A stretch of DNA of 64,000 nucleotides from Candidatus Gallacutalibacter stercoravium (lineage in GTDB: Bacteria > Bacillota > Clostridia > Oscillospirales > Acutalibacteraceae): contig DVJE01000002.1 of the NCBI GenBank assembly GCA_018716975.1, positions 62,001 through 126,000 on the forward strand. The letters are read 5' to 3'. Position numbers and translations under genes: made by a program. The notes under the pieces are model-generated. The model had not been told where the DNA came from and did no database searches. It saw only the letters and a program-made list of their open reading frames with translations. Positions 1 through 9,466 of the stretch are shown one piece after another. Every line of letters starts with the position of its first letter. The first letter of the stretch is position 1.

Positions 1-2
1 CG

Positions 3-815
3 TTAAAGGTTTCAGAGCTGGAACCCAACAGGGCGCAACCCCGGCAGGATTTTGATGAGGAATCTATGGCGGAGCTGGCTGATTCCATATCGCAACATGG
101 CGTATTGCAGCCGTTGCTGGTGCGTCCTTTGGCTGGGGGAGGTTATCAGATTGTAGCCGGGGAGCGTCGTTGGCGCGCTTGCCGCATGGCGGGTGTTAAC
201 GAAGTGCCGGTGGTGATTCGCGATTTAAGCGATGGCGAAGTCATGGAAATGGCGCTGATTGAAAATTTGCAGCGCGAAGATCTTACCCCGGTGGAAGAAG
301 CGCAAGGTTACCGGGCTTTAATGGATGAATATCATTTTACGCAAGAAGAGGTATCTCGCACGGTGGGAAAATCCCGTCCTGCCGTTGCCAACGCTTTGCG
401 GTTGCTTTCTCTGCCTCAAGAGATACAGGATTTGGTAGGGGAGGGCAAACTTAGCGCAGGGCATGCCCGCACGTTACTTGCCTTTTCCACCCCAGAAGAA
501 ATGATACAGATGGCCCACTTAACGGTAAAAGAGGAGCTAACAGTTCGTCAGCTGGAAAAGCTGGCGCAGAAGAAAGAAGAAGATCAAAAAGAGAAAAAGG
601 CGCCTGCCAAAAGGCGCAGCGTTTTTTACGAGGAAGTAGAATTGGCTTTACACGAACACCTGGGCCGAAAAGTTCGCATTTCGAGCAAAAGCAAGAACAA
701 GGGCATGTTAGAGATAGAGTTTTATAGCGAAGAAGACCTGGCGCAGCTGGCGCGTTTGCTCGGCGGCCCTGATGACGGCTTTGCCGAGGAATATCAACCA
801 GATTTAGCCAAGTAA
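3..815 (+). CDS. parB: ParB/Spo0J chromosome-partitioning protein (5' end cut by window)
   Basis: Sequence-specific CTP-dependent DNA-binding protein that loads on parS sites and helps segregate the origin region. The reading frame is open from base 3, so the true start lies outside the window; the visible part begins inside the N-terminal ParB domain just before the box with residues QPR and continues through the GERRWRA motif and the ENLQREDL motif. A helix-turn-helix follows (EEVSRTVGKSRPAVANAL) and then the C-terminal dimerisation part after a lysine-rich linker. Length and order of motifs are normal for Spo0J. ParA is presumably just upstream, outside the window. It is followed by a strong hairpin terminator. 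Confidence 0.95.
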   Translation, partial: LKVSELEPNRAQPRQDFDEESMAELADSISQHGVLQPLLVRPLAGGGYQIVAGERRWRACRMAGVNEVPVVIRDLSDGEVMEMALIENLQREDLTPVEEAQGYRALMDEYHFTQEEVSRTVGKSRPAVANALRLLSLPQEIQDLVGEGKLSAGHARTLLAFSTPEEMIQMAHLTVKEELTVRQLEKLAQKKEEDQKEKKAPAKRRSVFYEEVELALHEHLGRKVRISSKSKNKGMLEIEFYSEEDLAQLARLLGGPDDGFAEEYQPDLAK

Positions 816-849
816 GGATGTTGGGTCAAAGCAAAAAACGACGCAAAAA

Positions 850-885
850 AGGAACATCTGCTATGAAAGCAGATGTTCCTTTTTT
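850..885 (+). terminator. Rho-independent terminator after parB
   Basis: A perfect 13-bp inverted repeat (AGGAACATCTGCT with its complement) with a 5-base loop is followed by a run of seven T. It lies 35 bases after the parB stop and is well placed to end the par transcript. Confidence 0.9.
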
Positions 886-1056
886 ATATGCAAATGCTTA
901 ATGCTGAGGCGTATCACAAGTTTTAGCTATCTTTATTATCTTTCTAAAAAATAACTATCATCTTCAGCTATCGTCGTCAATTGATGCGGAAAGAAAGTTC
1001 ATAGGGTTACTACCCTGTAGGTTCCTGTTGAAATAAACACAAAATTCCTCTTGCTT

Positions 1057-2059
1057 TTATGACGAATAAACGGTGTTTTCGCAATTGAGACGGCTCAACC
1101 AGGCGATCGAAGCATCCATTGCAACACGGCATGCGTTGCTTTGATCCAAAGCGTTTAACATAACAAAATCATGTATAGTGCCCTGTACGCGCAAAGAGGT
1201 AACAGGAACACCGGCGCAGCGCAACTTGCAGGCATACAATTCTCCCTCATCACGCAATACGTCTGCTTCTCCGTTTATAATCATGGCTGGAGGCAGTGCT
1301 TTAAGTTGTTGCGTACCGGCGCGGAGCCGCCAGCGGGGAGCAGGCGTCTTTAAAATTGTGCAGGTATTGCCGCCAAAACCAAATCATTCCAGCGCGAAAC
1401 AAATAATAGCCGCAGGCAAATTGCCGGTAAGAAGGAGTAGAAAAGCAGGCATTGGTTACAGGGTAGTACAAAAGCTGTTTGTGTATGGCGATAGGGCAAT
1501 TGGATCTTTGATTGGCCAGCAAGCACATAACGGCTGCTAAGTTGCCGCCGGAACTGTCTCCTGCCACAGTCAAGGTATGAAAGCACACCTGTAGACCTAG
1601 CTGGCGGGCAATTTGCGGCAGACGGCATAAAGCATAATAGCATTGCTCTACCGCTGTAGGAAATTTGGCTTCGGGCGATCGGCTATATTCTGGAAAGAAA
1701 ACAACGCAACCTGTGCGGGCCGCCAATTCACACACCAACTTTTTGTGGGTATGCAAGCTACCGAACACCCAGCCGCCACCATGCAAGTAAAAGATAACAC
1801 CGGCGGTCTGGTCGGTACGGTTGCTTGCACAGCGCTGAATACAATCAGGGATTACAATGTGCAGGTCAAAGCAGCCCCATTTATCGGCGTCCAGCCGAAC
1901 CGTTTGAACATGAGCAGGATAGGTAGAAATGGCCCCACTTTGTAACTTTTCAACAACGGGCCTTCCTTGGGCAGGTGGCAGCTGAAAAATAAAAGGGGGT
2001 GTACAGTTGTTTTCACATACCTGTAATGCTTCTTTATCCAAAGGAATACGCTTCATCAT
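1057..2059 (-). pseudogene. Alpha/beta hydrolase (HSL-type esterase/lipase), split by a frameshift
   Basis: The start at 2059 follows AAGGAG. The upstream part carries the oxyanion motif HGGGW near residue 94 and the nucleophile motif GDSSGGN near residue 167, then runs out of frame and stops at 1301-1303. The family continues at once in the +1 frame on the same strand (about 1057-1311) with PPAMIINGEADVLRDEGE, which holds the catalytic Asp, and with the catalytic His in TIHDF. Together they make one hormone-sensitive-lipase-family protein of about 330 residues, the usual size. All catalytic residues survive, so the lesion is either recent or a sequencing error. Substrate unknown. Position of the shift: roughly 1305-1325. 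Confidence 0.85.
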
Positions 2060-2403
2060 TGCGGTAAGCTCCTTGCCGGTTAATATGCAAGGGCAGGCGC
2101 TCCGAGTTCAATTTACTGCCGCCATTGAAGTCCGTCGTAAAAAAGGCTTTTGCTATCCTGTTAAAATCCTTGGGGCTTTAGGTTGGACAAGTAGGAGGCT
2201 AAAACCAGGCGGAAAGCAAGATGGAATAGAGAAACAAAAAATAGAGAGAATCAGTGCGGCTATTATACTGTGAAGGGCAAAAACCGGCGAGGCCGGCGGC
2301 ATGGGGAGCGCCTGTCCTCATTCTCAGGTTATGCGGCAAGGCGGGTCTGGGTGCGAAAATTTATCTAAAGCGCTCGCGATATTACCTGGCGCCAATTACA
2401 TGC
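2060..2403. other. Intergenic stretch between two minus-strand genes
   Basis: No convincing coding frame: the open frames here lack ribosome binding sites and resemble no known family. It holds the ribosome binding site of the esterase at its left end and a short GC hairpin followed by five T on the minus strand at 2279-2296. Otherwise nothing recognised. Confidence 0.5.
2279..2296 (-). terminator. Weak terminator-like hairpin downstream of the YdbT-type gene
   Basis: Read on the minus strand, CCGGC, a three-base loop and GCCGG are followed by TTTTT. The stem is only five base pairs, so termination would be partial. It lies about 110 bases past the stop of the PH-domain gene. Confidence 0.4.
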
Positions 2404-4074
2404 TTAGTCTATATCGTTGGGCAGATGTGCCTTTTGCGGATACTCTAAAAAAGAGAAGAATTTTTGCGCCTTGTCAATTGGTATTTGCCGTACTGTAAAA
2501 TGTTCACGGCTTTCAGCATACCAGAATACCCGAACGTTGCAGGTGCCGCGCCTCCTTTGTAAAGGGTTTTGGCGCAAACTTACCTGTTGTATGCGCGCGA
2601 TGGGAATGCTGACGGTCCACATCGTCAACCGTTTTCCGCCGCTTACAACGACAGCGGCTTTGTGGCGGGAGGAAGCATGGGGTAGAGACACGCCGGTATT
2701 CCAAAATTGAAGCCTTCTAACCGACAGCCACCATAAAGAGGGAATCAGGCCGAGCAGCGCAACCAAGGCGGCTAAACGGCCAAAACCACCCCATAAGGAG
2801 CCAAACAGTATCAACAGAGACAAAACACCGCAGCAGGTTAGCGGTGGCCAAAGAAAGCTCCATTTTGCCCAGCGGGGCGGGCGCAGCACCTCGTCGGCAT
2901 GGGTTACAGGCAGGGCGGTTAAACATCCAATTAAGCGCTGCTGGCGCGATAAGCGGCATGCTGCGGTTAACAAGCTGCGATCCCCTTTTTCTTTACCAGA
3001 TCCAACGCAGTGCACATATCCGCTGTATAGACCGAACAACCGCATCAATAGGGTTTGCCGTAAAGATACAGCACCCACCCGATCCAGGCGTATTAATCGG
3101 AAATTGCGCGAAATTAAGCCTCTTTGCACCAAAGCTAAGGATCCGCTGCGGCGTAATGAAAAATCAGAATAGCGGAATGTTTGCACAAGTAAAGCCACAG
3201 CCCATCCTGCAGCCAAGATGTAAGCCGCCGCCGCTGCTATAGGCGGTATGCCCAACGCCGCGGTTTGAGCCGAGGCTTGGGCGGCGGCTGTTCCTAACGT
3301 ATCGTACAGCCGGGCGGGGATTTCTTCGCCCAGAATGCGGCCGGCTTGCTGCACAAAGGGCGCAAGGATCAGTAACCCTGTGGCAGGATTGGACCAAGAT
3401 GCCGCCATTAAGAGAATATTTCGGGTACCGGCGCGATAAACAACATGCTGCTTGCTCCTATCAAATAACCCGTCCATCACATGGCGCAATTTGGAATAAA
3501 ATAGGGTTAAAGAAATATCGGTTCGCCTTTGATGACCGGCAGGCGTGTCTAACGAAACATGCGCCGCGCCAAATAAGCCGGAGAAAACAGCGCGCTGTGC
3601 AAGTAAGGCGTCAACGCGATCAAAGGGGATTTCTTTTCTTTGACGAAACAAAAGGCCCCGGCGCAAATAAAAAATATTGCCGCCTGCGTGCCATCGGGTC
3701 ACGCGAACCGAGACGATAGCCCAGGCGATTAATCCCGCCGCAACCAACACTTCTTCGCGCAGATCCCAGATGCGTTGCCAAAGGCCGGTTGGGCGAGCCG
3801 CCAGCAGTTGTTGGGCAACAGGTATAATAAGCAATGGGGCAAAGCGGTAAAGCCGCTCCCACACAGCATAGGGATGTAACCCCGCAGAGCGGCGCTCCTG
3901 ACGAAGCGACTTATGATAAAAATCTCTGGTCAGCTTTCGCCTGTTTTCTTTTACCCGGCTGGTCAAACGCGCAAAGAAAGACCGTAACCCTTTATTTTTA
4001 TGCGGAGTATCCGGTTTTTTATTTTTTTGCCCGCATACATGTTTGATGGCGGCGCGCAAGCGATCAAAAGGCAT
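2404..4074 (-). CDS. Bacterial PH-domain membrane protein, YdbT type
   Basis: 556 residues. It has a basic N-terminal tail of about 60 residues, then pairs of hydrophobic segments alternating with bacterial PH (bPH2) modules, recognisable by stretches such as RRGLLFRQRKEIPFDRVDAL near residue 135, RRSGSLALVQRGLISRNFRLI near 320 and IARIQQVSLRQNPLQRRRG near 505. This is the layout of Bacillus YdbT, which in B. subtilis works with YdbS and has been linked to resistance to certain bacteriocins; the biochemical role is unknown. A YdbS-type partner lies 56 bases upstream, so the two are probably one transcript. The ATG start has only a weak GGTGAAG upstream, so the exact N-terminus is uncertain. 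Confidence 0.8.
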   Translation of the reverse strand: MPFDRLRAAIKHVCGQKNKKPDTPHKNKGLRSFFARLTSRVKENRRKLTRDFYHKSLRQERRSAGLHPYAVWERLYRFAPLLIIPVAQQLLAARPTGLWQRIWDLREEVLVAAGLIAWAIVSVRVTRWHAGGNIFYLRRGLLFRQRKEIPFDRVDALLAQRAVFSGLFGAAHVSLDTPAGHQRRTDISLTLFYSKLRHVMDGLFDRSKQHVVYRAGTRNILLMAASWSNPATGLLILAPFVQQAGRILGEEIPARLYDTLGTAAAQASAQTAALGIPPIAAAAAYILAAGWAVALLVQTFRYSDFSLRRSGSLALVQRGLISRNFRLIRLDRVGAVSLRQTLLMRLFGLYSGYVHCVGSGKEKGDRSLLTAACRLSRQQRLIGCLTALPVTHADEVLRPPRWAKWSFLWPPLTCCGVLSLLILFGSLWGGFGRLAALVALLGLIPSLWWLSVRRLQFWNTGVSLPHASSRHKAAVVVSGGKRLTMWTVSIPIARIQQVSLRQNPLQRRRGTCNVRVFWYAESREHFTVRQIPIDKAQKFFSFLEYPQKAHLPNDID

Positions 4075-4130
4075 TTTTATGCTTCACCAAGTTCTTTTAA
4101 CATTTTTTCGGTTTGTCTTGAGCTTAGGAT

Positions 4131-4709
4131 TTACTCGTTATTTTCATCGCCCGTCTGCCAAGCGGGCAACTGCCGGCGAAGCGCAGCTGCCTGCCGCATG
4201 GTTAAGTCATGTAAAGTTAACCGATAACCCGCCCCGGCCAAATGCAGGCTACAGGTGCGAAAGCGTCTTTGCAAAGGGGAACGCAGAACAGTAAGGGCTT
4301 GCACACGTTCCAGAGGGAAAACCCGCCTTTGGCGAAAGAAAACGCCGCTTTTTACAATAATAGCGCCCTCGGCGAACTGCCATCGGTAACTGCGGAAATA
4401 AGCGCCGCAGTACCATAGCGCCGCCAATAGGCACAGAAAAATAATAAAAAATAGAATAAGCGGCGCATAAGGATTAGAAGAGGGAAAAGAAATGGGAGAA
4501 GAGGCAGAAAAAGGATAGGGTAGCTGAGAAAGCAGCCGGTTTAAAAAGGTGTCAAGTGCTAAAGAAAAGAAAGTAGAATAGAGCGCCAGCAGTAATATAA
4601 AACAAATCAATGCAATTATAACTGCGCGCAGCCGCCAAACATGTAGCGCCGCAGCAGGCAGGCGATGCAGTTGCCCCTTTAATATATTTTTTGGTGGTGT
4701 ACGAACCAT
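4131..4709 (-). CDS. Bacterial PH-domain membrane protein, YdbS type
   Basis: 192 residues from the ATG at 4709, chosen because AAAGGGG sits eight to nine bases before it; an ATG twelve codons further out lacks a site. Two hydrophobic segments (about residues 25-50 and 80-105) are followed by one bPH2 domain containing EGAIIVKSGVFFRQRRVFPLERVQ and LRSPLQRRFRTCSLHL. That is the standard YdbS layout. It lies directly before the YdbT-type gene on the same strand, as in other Firmicutes, and the two products probably form one membrane complex. Function unknown. Confidence 0.8.
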   Translation of the reverse strand: MVRTPPKNILKGQLHRLPAAALHVWRLRAVIIALICFILLLALYSTFFSLALDTFLNRLLSQLPYPFSASSPISFPSSNPYAPLILFFIIFLCLLAALWYCGAYFRSYRWQFAEGAIIVKSGVFFRQRRVFPLERVQALTVLRSPLQRRFRTCSLHLAGAGYRLTLHDLTMRQAAALRRQLPAWQTGDENNE

Positions 4710-4901
4710 AGTAAATAACCCCTTTAATCTATTACCGTTCAACAACTAAAAAACACGATTATGTTTTATACCGGTGGCCGTGCCCGAATGGCGCTCATAA
4801 AAATGTAATCATATAAATGAATCGGTTGTTTTAGTATTAACCGCCCTAAGGCGCGCCATGCGCCCCATAACCGCAGAGGTAGATAGCGAGCAAGAATGAA
4901 A

Positions 4902-5708
4902 TTAGAGAACAAATGTGTTATCTATATTGTTAAAATTTTCCAATTGCTTAGAAATCTCTTTTTGCCAAACAGGCCAAATAGACGGCCATTCTTCAGCAAC
5001 ATTTGCTGGCGGGCATAGGTTTGGAAAAAATGGCGTATGATTGGGTTTCTGGCATTCCGCAAAATCTGTTAGGCCAAAGCAATGGGGAAAATCCTCTTTT
5101 TCAAACAGCGGTGCCATACCATAGGCAGCGGCATAAATTACACAAGCCGCCAAAAGCGAACCCAACGGCGAGGCATGTTGGCCATCGGGCCCGTACAGAG
5201 GCAGCGCCGGAAAGGCTTTTCGTAACCGCTGCCAAACAGCGCCCACTGGCGCAACCCGGGCTCCAATAAGGCTGGCCATTTTTTGATATGCTTGCGCCAT
5301 ATGGGGCTGGCCCTCTTCATCCCCTTGCTGGGTCCAGGTCATATAGGCAATCTTTCGCGTGGGTTTCTTATTTTCGTTTTGGGCATCTGCGAAACGGATC
5401 CAGCTGTCGATAGCCTGTGCAGAGGAATAAAACGTTTCTTCTGGGCCAAATGGGTGGGCAACATGCTGCAATACCACAAAATCGTAATTACTGTAGAGCA
5501 GGTTAAAGCGCACTTCCGGTTCATCTTTGTGAAAATCCAATCCTTTTCCTCCGTGGGCTATTAAAAAAACAGCGATCTGCTTTGCATTTATTTCACATAA
5601 GCGGGCAAACAGATGAGGCATATCATTAAAATAGGTGTGGCTGTTGCCAATGAATAAAAAGCGCTGTACGCTTTGTGATGAACTGGTTGATTCAGGTTGT
5701 TTCGCCAT
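4902..5708 (-). CDS. SGNH/GDSL-type hydrolase
   Basis: 268 residues from the ATG at 5708, nine bases after AAAGGA; longer starts have no ribosome binding site. The block I motif is FIGNSHTYFND near residue 20, with the Ser nucleophile and an Asn, and block V is DGQHAS near residue 207, with the catalytic Asp and His. No signal peptide or membrane segment, so probably cytoplasmic. Such proteins hydrolyse esters or acetyl groups on sugars or lipids; the substrate cannot be told. It stands alone between unrelated genes. Confidence 0.75.
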   Translation of the reverse strand: MAKQPESTSSSQSVQRFLFIGNSHTYFNDMPHLFARLCEINAKQIAVFLIAHGGKGLDFHKDEPEVRFNLLYSNYDFVVLQHVAHPFGPEETFYSSAQAIDSWIRFADAQNENKKPTRKIAYMTWTQQGDEEGQPHMAQAYQKMASLIGARVAPVGAVWQRLRKAFPALPLYGPDGQHASPLGSLLAACVIYAAAYGMAPLFEKEDFPHCFGLTDFAECQKPNHTPFFPNLCPPANVAEEWPSIWPVWQKEISKQLENFNNIDNTFVL

Positions 5709-5947
5709 GGTTATCATTCCTTTCTTTTGAGTGGCTGTGGGTTGGCCCATATATAGAGTAGACGAGATGCATAAATGCACCATTTGCGCCATAAAATTTT
5801 TTATTGCTTGGCTACCTTTTCTGGGTTACGCTTATTGTGTTTCGCTCGCCGGAGCCAATAGGGGCAAGCGAAAAGCGTGTTTGACAGGTGCTTCTCAATT
5901 GGGGTAAGAATGGCAAAATTCCTATGATCCAATGCGCCGGCGCGTTA

Positions 5948-5976
5948 TTGTAAATCAAGGTTGGATGCGGTATAAT
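5948..5976 (+). promoter_or_regulatory. Sigma-A promoter of the glycosyltransferase-acyltransferase pair
   Basis: TTGTAA at 5948-5953 and TATAAT at 5971-5976 are spaced 17 bases apart, 28 bases before the TTG start of the glycosyltransferase. Confidence 0.75.
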
Positions 5977-6003
5977 TAAATGTATTGTTGAGGGGGGATT
6001 TGT

Positions 6004-7167
6004 TTGATTATTGTGTTGGTAGTCGACGTATATGACGATTTGACCAACGGCACCACCATGACTGCGTACCGGTTTGCGCAAATGTTGCGCCGGCGTGGGC
6101 ATGAGGTGCGGGTGGTAGCAGTGGCTGGTAAAGAGCACAACCCGTATGCGGTGCGGGAGCTGACTTGCCCGGTTGCCACAAGTTTTGCCCATAAGCAGGG
6201 GTTTGCTTTTGCGAAATCCGATGAAGCGGTGTTTCGTAAGGCTTTTCAGGGCGCGGATGTGGCGCATTTTCTGCTGCCTTTGCCTTTTGAGTGCAAAGCT
6301 GCCAAGATTGCGCGCGAGATGGGAGTGCCCTGTTCGGCGGCCTTCCATTTACAGCCGGAGAATATTACCTATATCACCCATACCGACAAAGTAAATTGGT
6401 TGGTGCCGTTTATTTACCGGTTTTTTAATAAGACCTTTTACAAAAACTTTGATCACATCCATTGCCCGTCGCGCTTTATTGCCAGCCAATTGGAGCAAAA
6501 CGGCTACCAGGCCAAGCTGCATGTGATTTCGAACGGGGTGGATGATGATTTTATCCCTACACGTTCAGAAAAGCAGCAAGAGCAGTTGAGCCAGGAGGAG
6601 GACGGGCTATTTCGCATCCTGATGATAGGGCGTTTATCCCCAGAAAAGCGCCAGCGTGTGCTGATAGAAGCCGTGCAGCAATCTAGGTATGCCGATAAAA
6701 TTCAGCTGTATTTGGCGGGCAAGGGCCCTTGTAAAGAGGCATTAATTCGCCAAGGAGAAAAGCTGCCCCATCCGCCGGTATTTGGCTTTTACCAAAAGGA
6801 AGCGCTTATCAGCTTGATACATAGCTGTGATCTATACGTGCACGCTTCTGTGATAGAGATAGAGGCTATTTCCTGCATGGAGGCATTCTCCTGCGGGCTG
6901 GTGCCGGTAATCTGCAACTCGCCCCGGTCTGCCACGCCCCAGTTTGCTTTGGATGACAGAAGCCTTTTTGAACCAGATAATGCCGCTGATCTGGCGCGCA
7001 AAATAGATTATTGGATCGAGCACCCCGAAGAAAGGGCTGCCATGTCAGTGGAGTATGCCAAAGAGGGGGACCAATACCGGGTAAATCAATCCATTATAGC
7101 GGCCGAGAGGATGTTTGAAGAAGTTATCCGGGATGATAAAGCCAAGCGAGGCAAGCAGGATGCGTAA
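6004..7167 (+). CDS. Family 4 glycosyltransferase
   Basis: 387 residues, TTG start seven bases after AGGGGGG. N-terminal Rossmann domain with the acceptor-side loop DDLTNGTT, a linker, and the C-terminal donor domain with MIGRLSPEKRQRVLIEA and the EIEAISCMEAFSCGLVPV region that supplies the two glutamates of the GT4 family. Transfers a sugar from a nucleotide donor to a lipid or polysaccharide acceptor. The acyltransferase gene overlaps its stop, which suggests glycolipid synthesis in the membrane, similar to diacylglycerol glucosyltransferases. Acceptor and donor are inferred only. Confidence 0.85.
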   Translation: MIIVLVVDVYDDLTNGTTMTAYRFAQMLRRRGHEVRVVAVAGKEHNPYAVRELTCPVATSFAHKQGFAFAKSDEAVFRKAFQGADVAHFLLPLPFECKAAKIAREMGVPCSAAFHLQPENITYITHTDKVNWLVPFIYRFFNKTFYKNFDHIHCPSRFIASQLEQNGYQAKLHVISNGVDDDFIPTRSEKQQEQLSQEEDGLFRILMIGRLSPEKRQRVLIEAVQQSRYADKIQLYLAGKGPCKEALIRQGEKLPHPPVFGFYQKEALISLIHSCDLYVHASVIEIEAISCMEAFSCGLVPVICNSPRSATPQFALDDRSLFEPDNAADLARKIDYWIEHPEERAAMSVEYAKEGDQYRVNQSIIAAERMFEEVIRDDKAKRGKQDA

Positions 7168-7900
7168 CCGGGCGGATGCCGGCCATAAGCCGGAGAAACA
7201 AGAAAAGCCATTGATTTCCCGTAATCCTATATTTGTTCTATTAACCACGTTGTTTTATTATTTGGTGGGCGTTCCTTTGTTGGGATTGGGCGACCGGTTG
7301 GTATTCGGCTTACAGGTGCGCGGTAAAGAAAATATAAAGGCTGTCAAGGGCAAGGGCGCGGTTGTGGTGTGCAACCATGTGCACCCCTTTGACTGTACCT
7401 TTTTGGGCTTGCTGATAGCGCCGCGTAAGGCGGTGTTTACCTCATTAGAGAGGCTGTTTCCTTTGCCGGTGGTGGGGCCGCTCATCCGCTGCATGGGCAG
7501 CGTTCCGGTTCCCACGGCGCCTTCGAGGATGCGCCGGTTTTTGCAAGAGATGACCCAAGCGGTGCAGCAAGGCAGACTACTGTGCATTTACCCCGAAGGG
7601 GAGTTAATCCCCTATTACAACGGGCTGCGGGATTTTAGAGAAGGGGCGTTTACCATAGCCGCTAAGGCGGATGCCCCCATCGTCCCGGTGGTTATTTCCA
7701 AACGGCCCCGCCGGGGGTTATGGAAGCTCATAAAGCGCAAACCTACCTTAACGATTACAGCAGGCGAACCGATTTATCCCACGCAGGAGGAGAATCCGCG
7801 CCGCCGCGCCCATTTGCTGCACGATAAGACCGTGAGCGTTATGAACGCCATGCTGCAAGAGCTGGAGTCGCCCCAAGGGCAAGACGATGCTTGCGCGTAA
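7160..7900 (+). CDS. plsC: 1-acyl-sn-glycerol-3-phosphate acyltransferase (PlsC family)
   Basis: 246 residues from the ATG at 7160, which overlaps the previous stop by eight bases and follows GAGG; earlier in-frame ATGs lie inside the preceding gene without a site. A hydrophobic segment sits at about residues 23-45, motif I is NHVHPFD near residue 72, and the YPEGEL motif lies near residue 144. The family acylates lysophosphatidic acid to phosphatidic acid at the membrane. Translational coupling to a GT4 enzyme suggests a joint role in lipid or glycolipid synthesis. Confidence 0.85.
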   Translation: MRNRADAGHKPEKQEKPLISRNPIFVLLTTLFYYLVGVPLLGLGDRLVFGLQVRGKENIKAVKGKGAVVVCNHVHPFDCTFLGLLIAPRKAVFTSLERLFPLPVVGPLIRCMGSVPVPTAPSRMRRFLQEMTQAVQQGRLLCIYPEGELIPYYNGLRDFREGAFTIAAKADAPIVPVVISKRPRRGLWKLIKRKPTLTITAGEPIYPTQEENPRRRAHLLHDKTVSVMNAMLQELESPQGQDDACA

Positions 7901-7944
7901 TTGGCTGATGACAAAAGCGGGAATGTAAGCTGGTTTTTGGGCGT

Positions 7945-8322
7945 TTAACGGGCCAAGGCGCGCGTTAGCAGCCGCCCGGCAAATACACCCGCCACACACA
8001 ATAGGCAAGAGGCCCCGGCATACCCCACTGCTGTTAACCGGTGCCCTTCTTCCAGCAGGGTGGCGGTTTCCAAAGAAAAGGTAGAAAAGGTTGTAAATCC
8101 ACCGCAAACGCCGGTTTTTAAAAACAACAGCAACTCCGGCCGGCGGCCAAAAACACCGTTGTCGGCTAGAGCGCTGAGCACCCCAATGGCAAACGAGCCT
8201 AAAAAATTGATAAGTAGGGTGCACAAGGGAAAGGTCCCTTTGCCAAGAGGCAGCAGTCCCATAAGGTAGCGCCCCGCTGCGCCCACAAAGCCGCCTAGCC
8301 CCACAAAAAGCACTGATAACAT
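7945..8322 (-). CDS. crcB: Fluoride channel FluC/CrcB
   Basis: 125 residues, four hydrophobic helices. Family signatures are GGFVGAAGRYL at the N-terminus, the NFLGSF motif near residue 39 and GGFTTFSTFSLE near residue 75. Dual-topology dimers export fluoride. Firmicutes often have two adjacent copies; only one is here. I looked for the conserved fluoride riboswitch upstream and did not find it. It converges on the acyltransferase gene. Confidence 0.92.
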   Translation of the reverse strand: MLSVLFVGLGGFVGAAGRYLMGLLPLGKGTFPLCTLLINFLGSFAIGVLSALADNGVFGRRPELLLFLKTGVCGGFTTFSTFSLETATLLEEGHRLTAVGYAGASCLLCVAGVFAGRLLTRALAR

Positions 8323-8476
8323 CTTTTTACCGCCTCACTTGTTTTATTCTGTCTATCCGGCTGTACAACGTCCCAGCTGTTGTGCCGCTGGATATTTACA
8401 GATAAAGAAGTAGCAAAATTTGCCCACAGCTAATCAACCGCTGCTCATATGGCGAAGGAAAAAAGGAGGAATTTTT

Positions 8477-9424
8477 GTGAATATTGTATTGCTGGAACCC
8501 TTGGGTGTTTCACAAGAAATGCTGGACAATCTTGCCCAACCGTTGGTGCAGGCCGGGCATACTTTTACGGCGTATCCCAAAAGCACCGATCCCCAGGTAC
8601 AGATTGAGCGCGCTAAGGATGCCGATGTGTTGATGTTGGCCAATATGCCGCTTTCAGGGCAAGTAATCCGTGCGTGCAAGCATTTGCAGTTCATTGACGT
8701 CGCCTTTACCGGTGTGGATCATGTGGATTTGCAGGCAGCGCAAGAGATTGGCGCGGCGGTCAGCAACGCCGCCGGTTATTCCACCCAGGCGGTCGCCGAG
8801 CTGAGCGTTTGCATGATGCTTTCGCTGCTGCGCAATGTACCGCAGGTAGAAAAGCGCTGCCGCGAGGGGGGCGTAAAAGACGGCCTGGTTGGCAGCGAAT
8901 TGGGCAGCAAAACAGTGGGTATTGTAGGCACCGGCGCTATTGGCCGCCGCACAGCCCAGCTGTGCGCCGCTTTCGGATGCCGGGTGCTGGCATATGCGCC
9001 CCGCCCCAAAAAAGAGGCGCAAGGCTTGGTGGAATATGTAACGTTGGAGCAACTGCTGCAACAATCGGATATTGTGTCGCTGCATTGCCCGCTGAATGAC
9101 TCCACCCGCGGCCTTATTGGGCGTGAGCAGCTGGCTATGATGAAGCCCACAGCGCTGCTTATCAATGTAGCGAGGGGGCCGGTGGTGGATTCTCAGGCAC
9201 TGAGCGAGGCGCTCAATGAGGGGCGCATCGCAGGCGCAGGCATTGATGTTTTTGAAACTGAGCCGCCGCTTGCTACCGATCATCCTTTGCTGCACAGCAA
9301 AAACACCCTGGTGACCCCTCACGTGGCCTTTGCTTCGGCTGAATCAATGGAGGCCCGTGCGAAAATCGTGTTTGAGAATATTACAAAATGGATGGAAGGC
9401 AAGCAAATCAACAAAGTGTTGTAA
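8477..9424 (+). CDS. D-isomer-specific 2-hydroxyacid dehydrogenase
   Basis: 315 residues from the GTG at 8477, six bases after AAGGAGGA. The NAD-binding motif GTGAIGRR lies near residue 151, and the catalytic Arg (INVARGPVVD), Glu (DVFETEPPL) and His (TPHVAF) follow in the usual order. The substrate may be phosphoglycerate, hydroxypyruvate, glycerate or another 2-ketoacid; there is no C-terminal ACT domain, so it is not a full-length regulated SerA. Monocistronic, ended by a strong hairpin. Confidence 0.85.
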   Translation: MNIVLLEPLGVSQEMLDNLAQPLVQAGHTFTAYPKSTDPQVQIERAKDADVLMLANMPLSGQVIRACKHLQFIDVAFTGVDHVDLQAAQEIGAAVSNAAGYSTQAVAELSVCMMLSLLRNVPQVEKRCREGGVKDGLVGSELGSKTVGIVGTGAIGRRTAQLCAAFGCRVLAYAPRPKKEAQGLVEYVTLEQLLQQSDIVSLHCPLNDSTRGLIGREQLAMMKPTALLINVARGPVVDSQALSEALNEGRIAGAGIDVFETEPPLATDHPLLHSKNTLVTPHVAFASAESMEARAKIVFENITKWMEGKQINKVL

Positions 9425-9466
9425 TTGTTGAGCCTGATCCCCCCAATAGAAACCCATAACCCCCAT

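Noticed and set aside
5812-6348. 178-codon minus-strand frame overlapping the glycosyltransferase start
   Set aside because: Shadow of the plus-strand gene and of its promoter; no domain and no start site.
8323-8460. Fluoride riboswitch upstream of crcB
   Set aside because: The gene context invites it, but the conserved GGCGATGG-type start and the terminal CTGATG/CCTAC-type motif are not there.
8508-8523. parS-like sequence TGTTTCACAAGAAATG near parB
   Set aside because: Only about 12 of 16 positions match the parS consensus, the palindrome is broken in the centre and right arm, and it lies in the coding sequence of a dehydrogenase.
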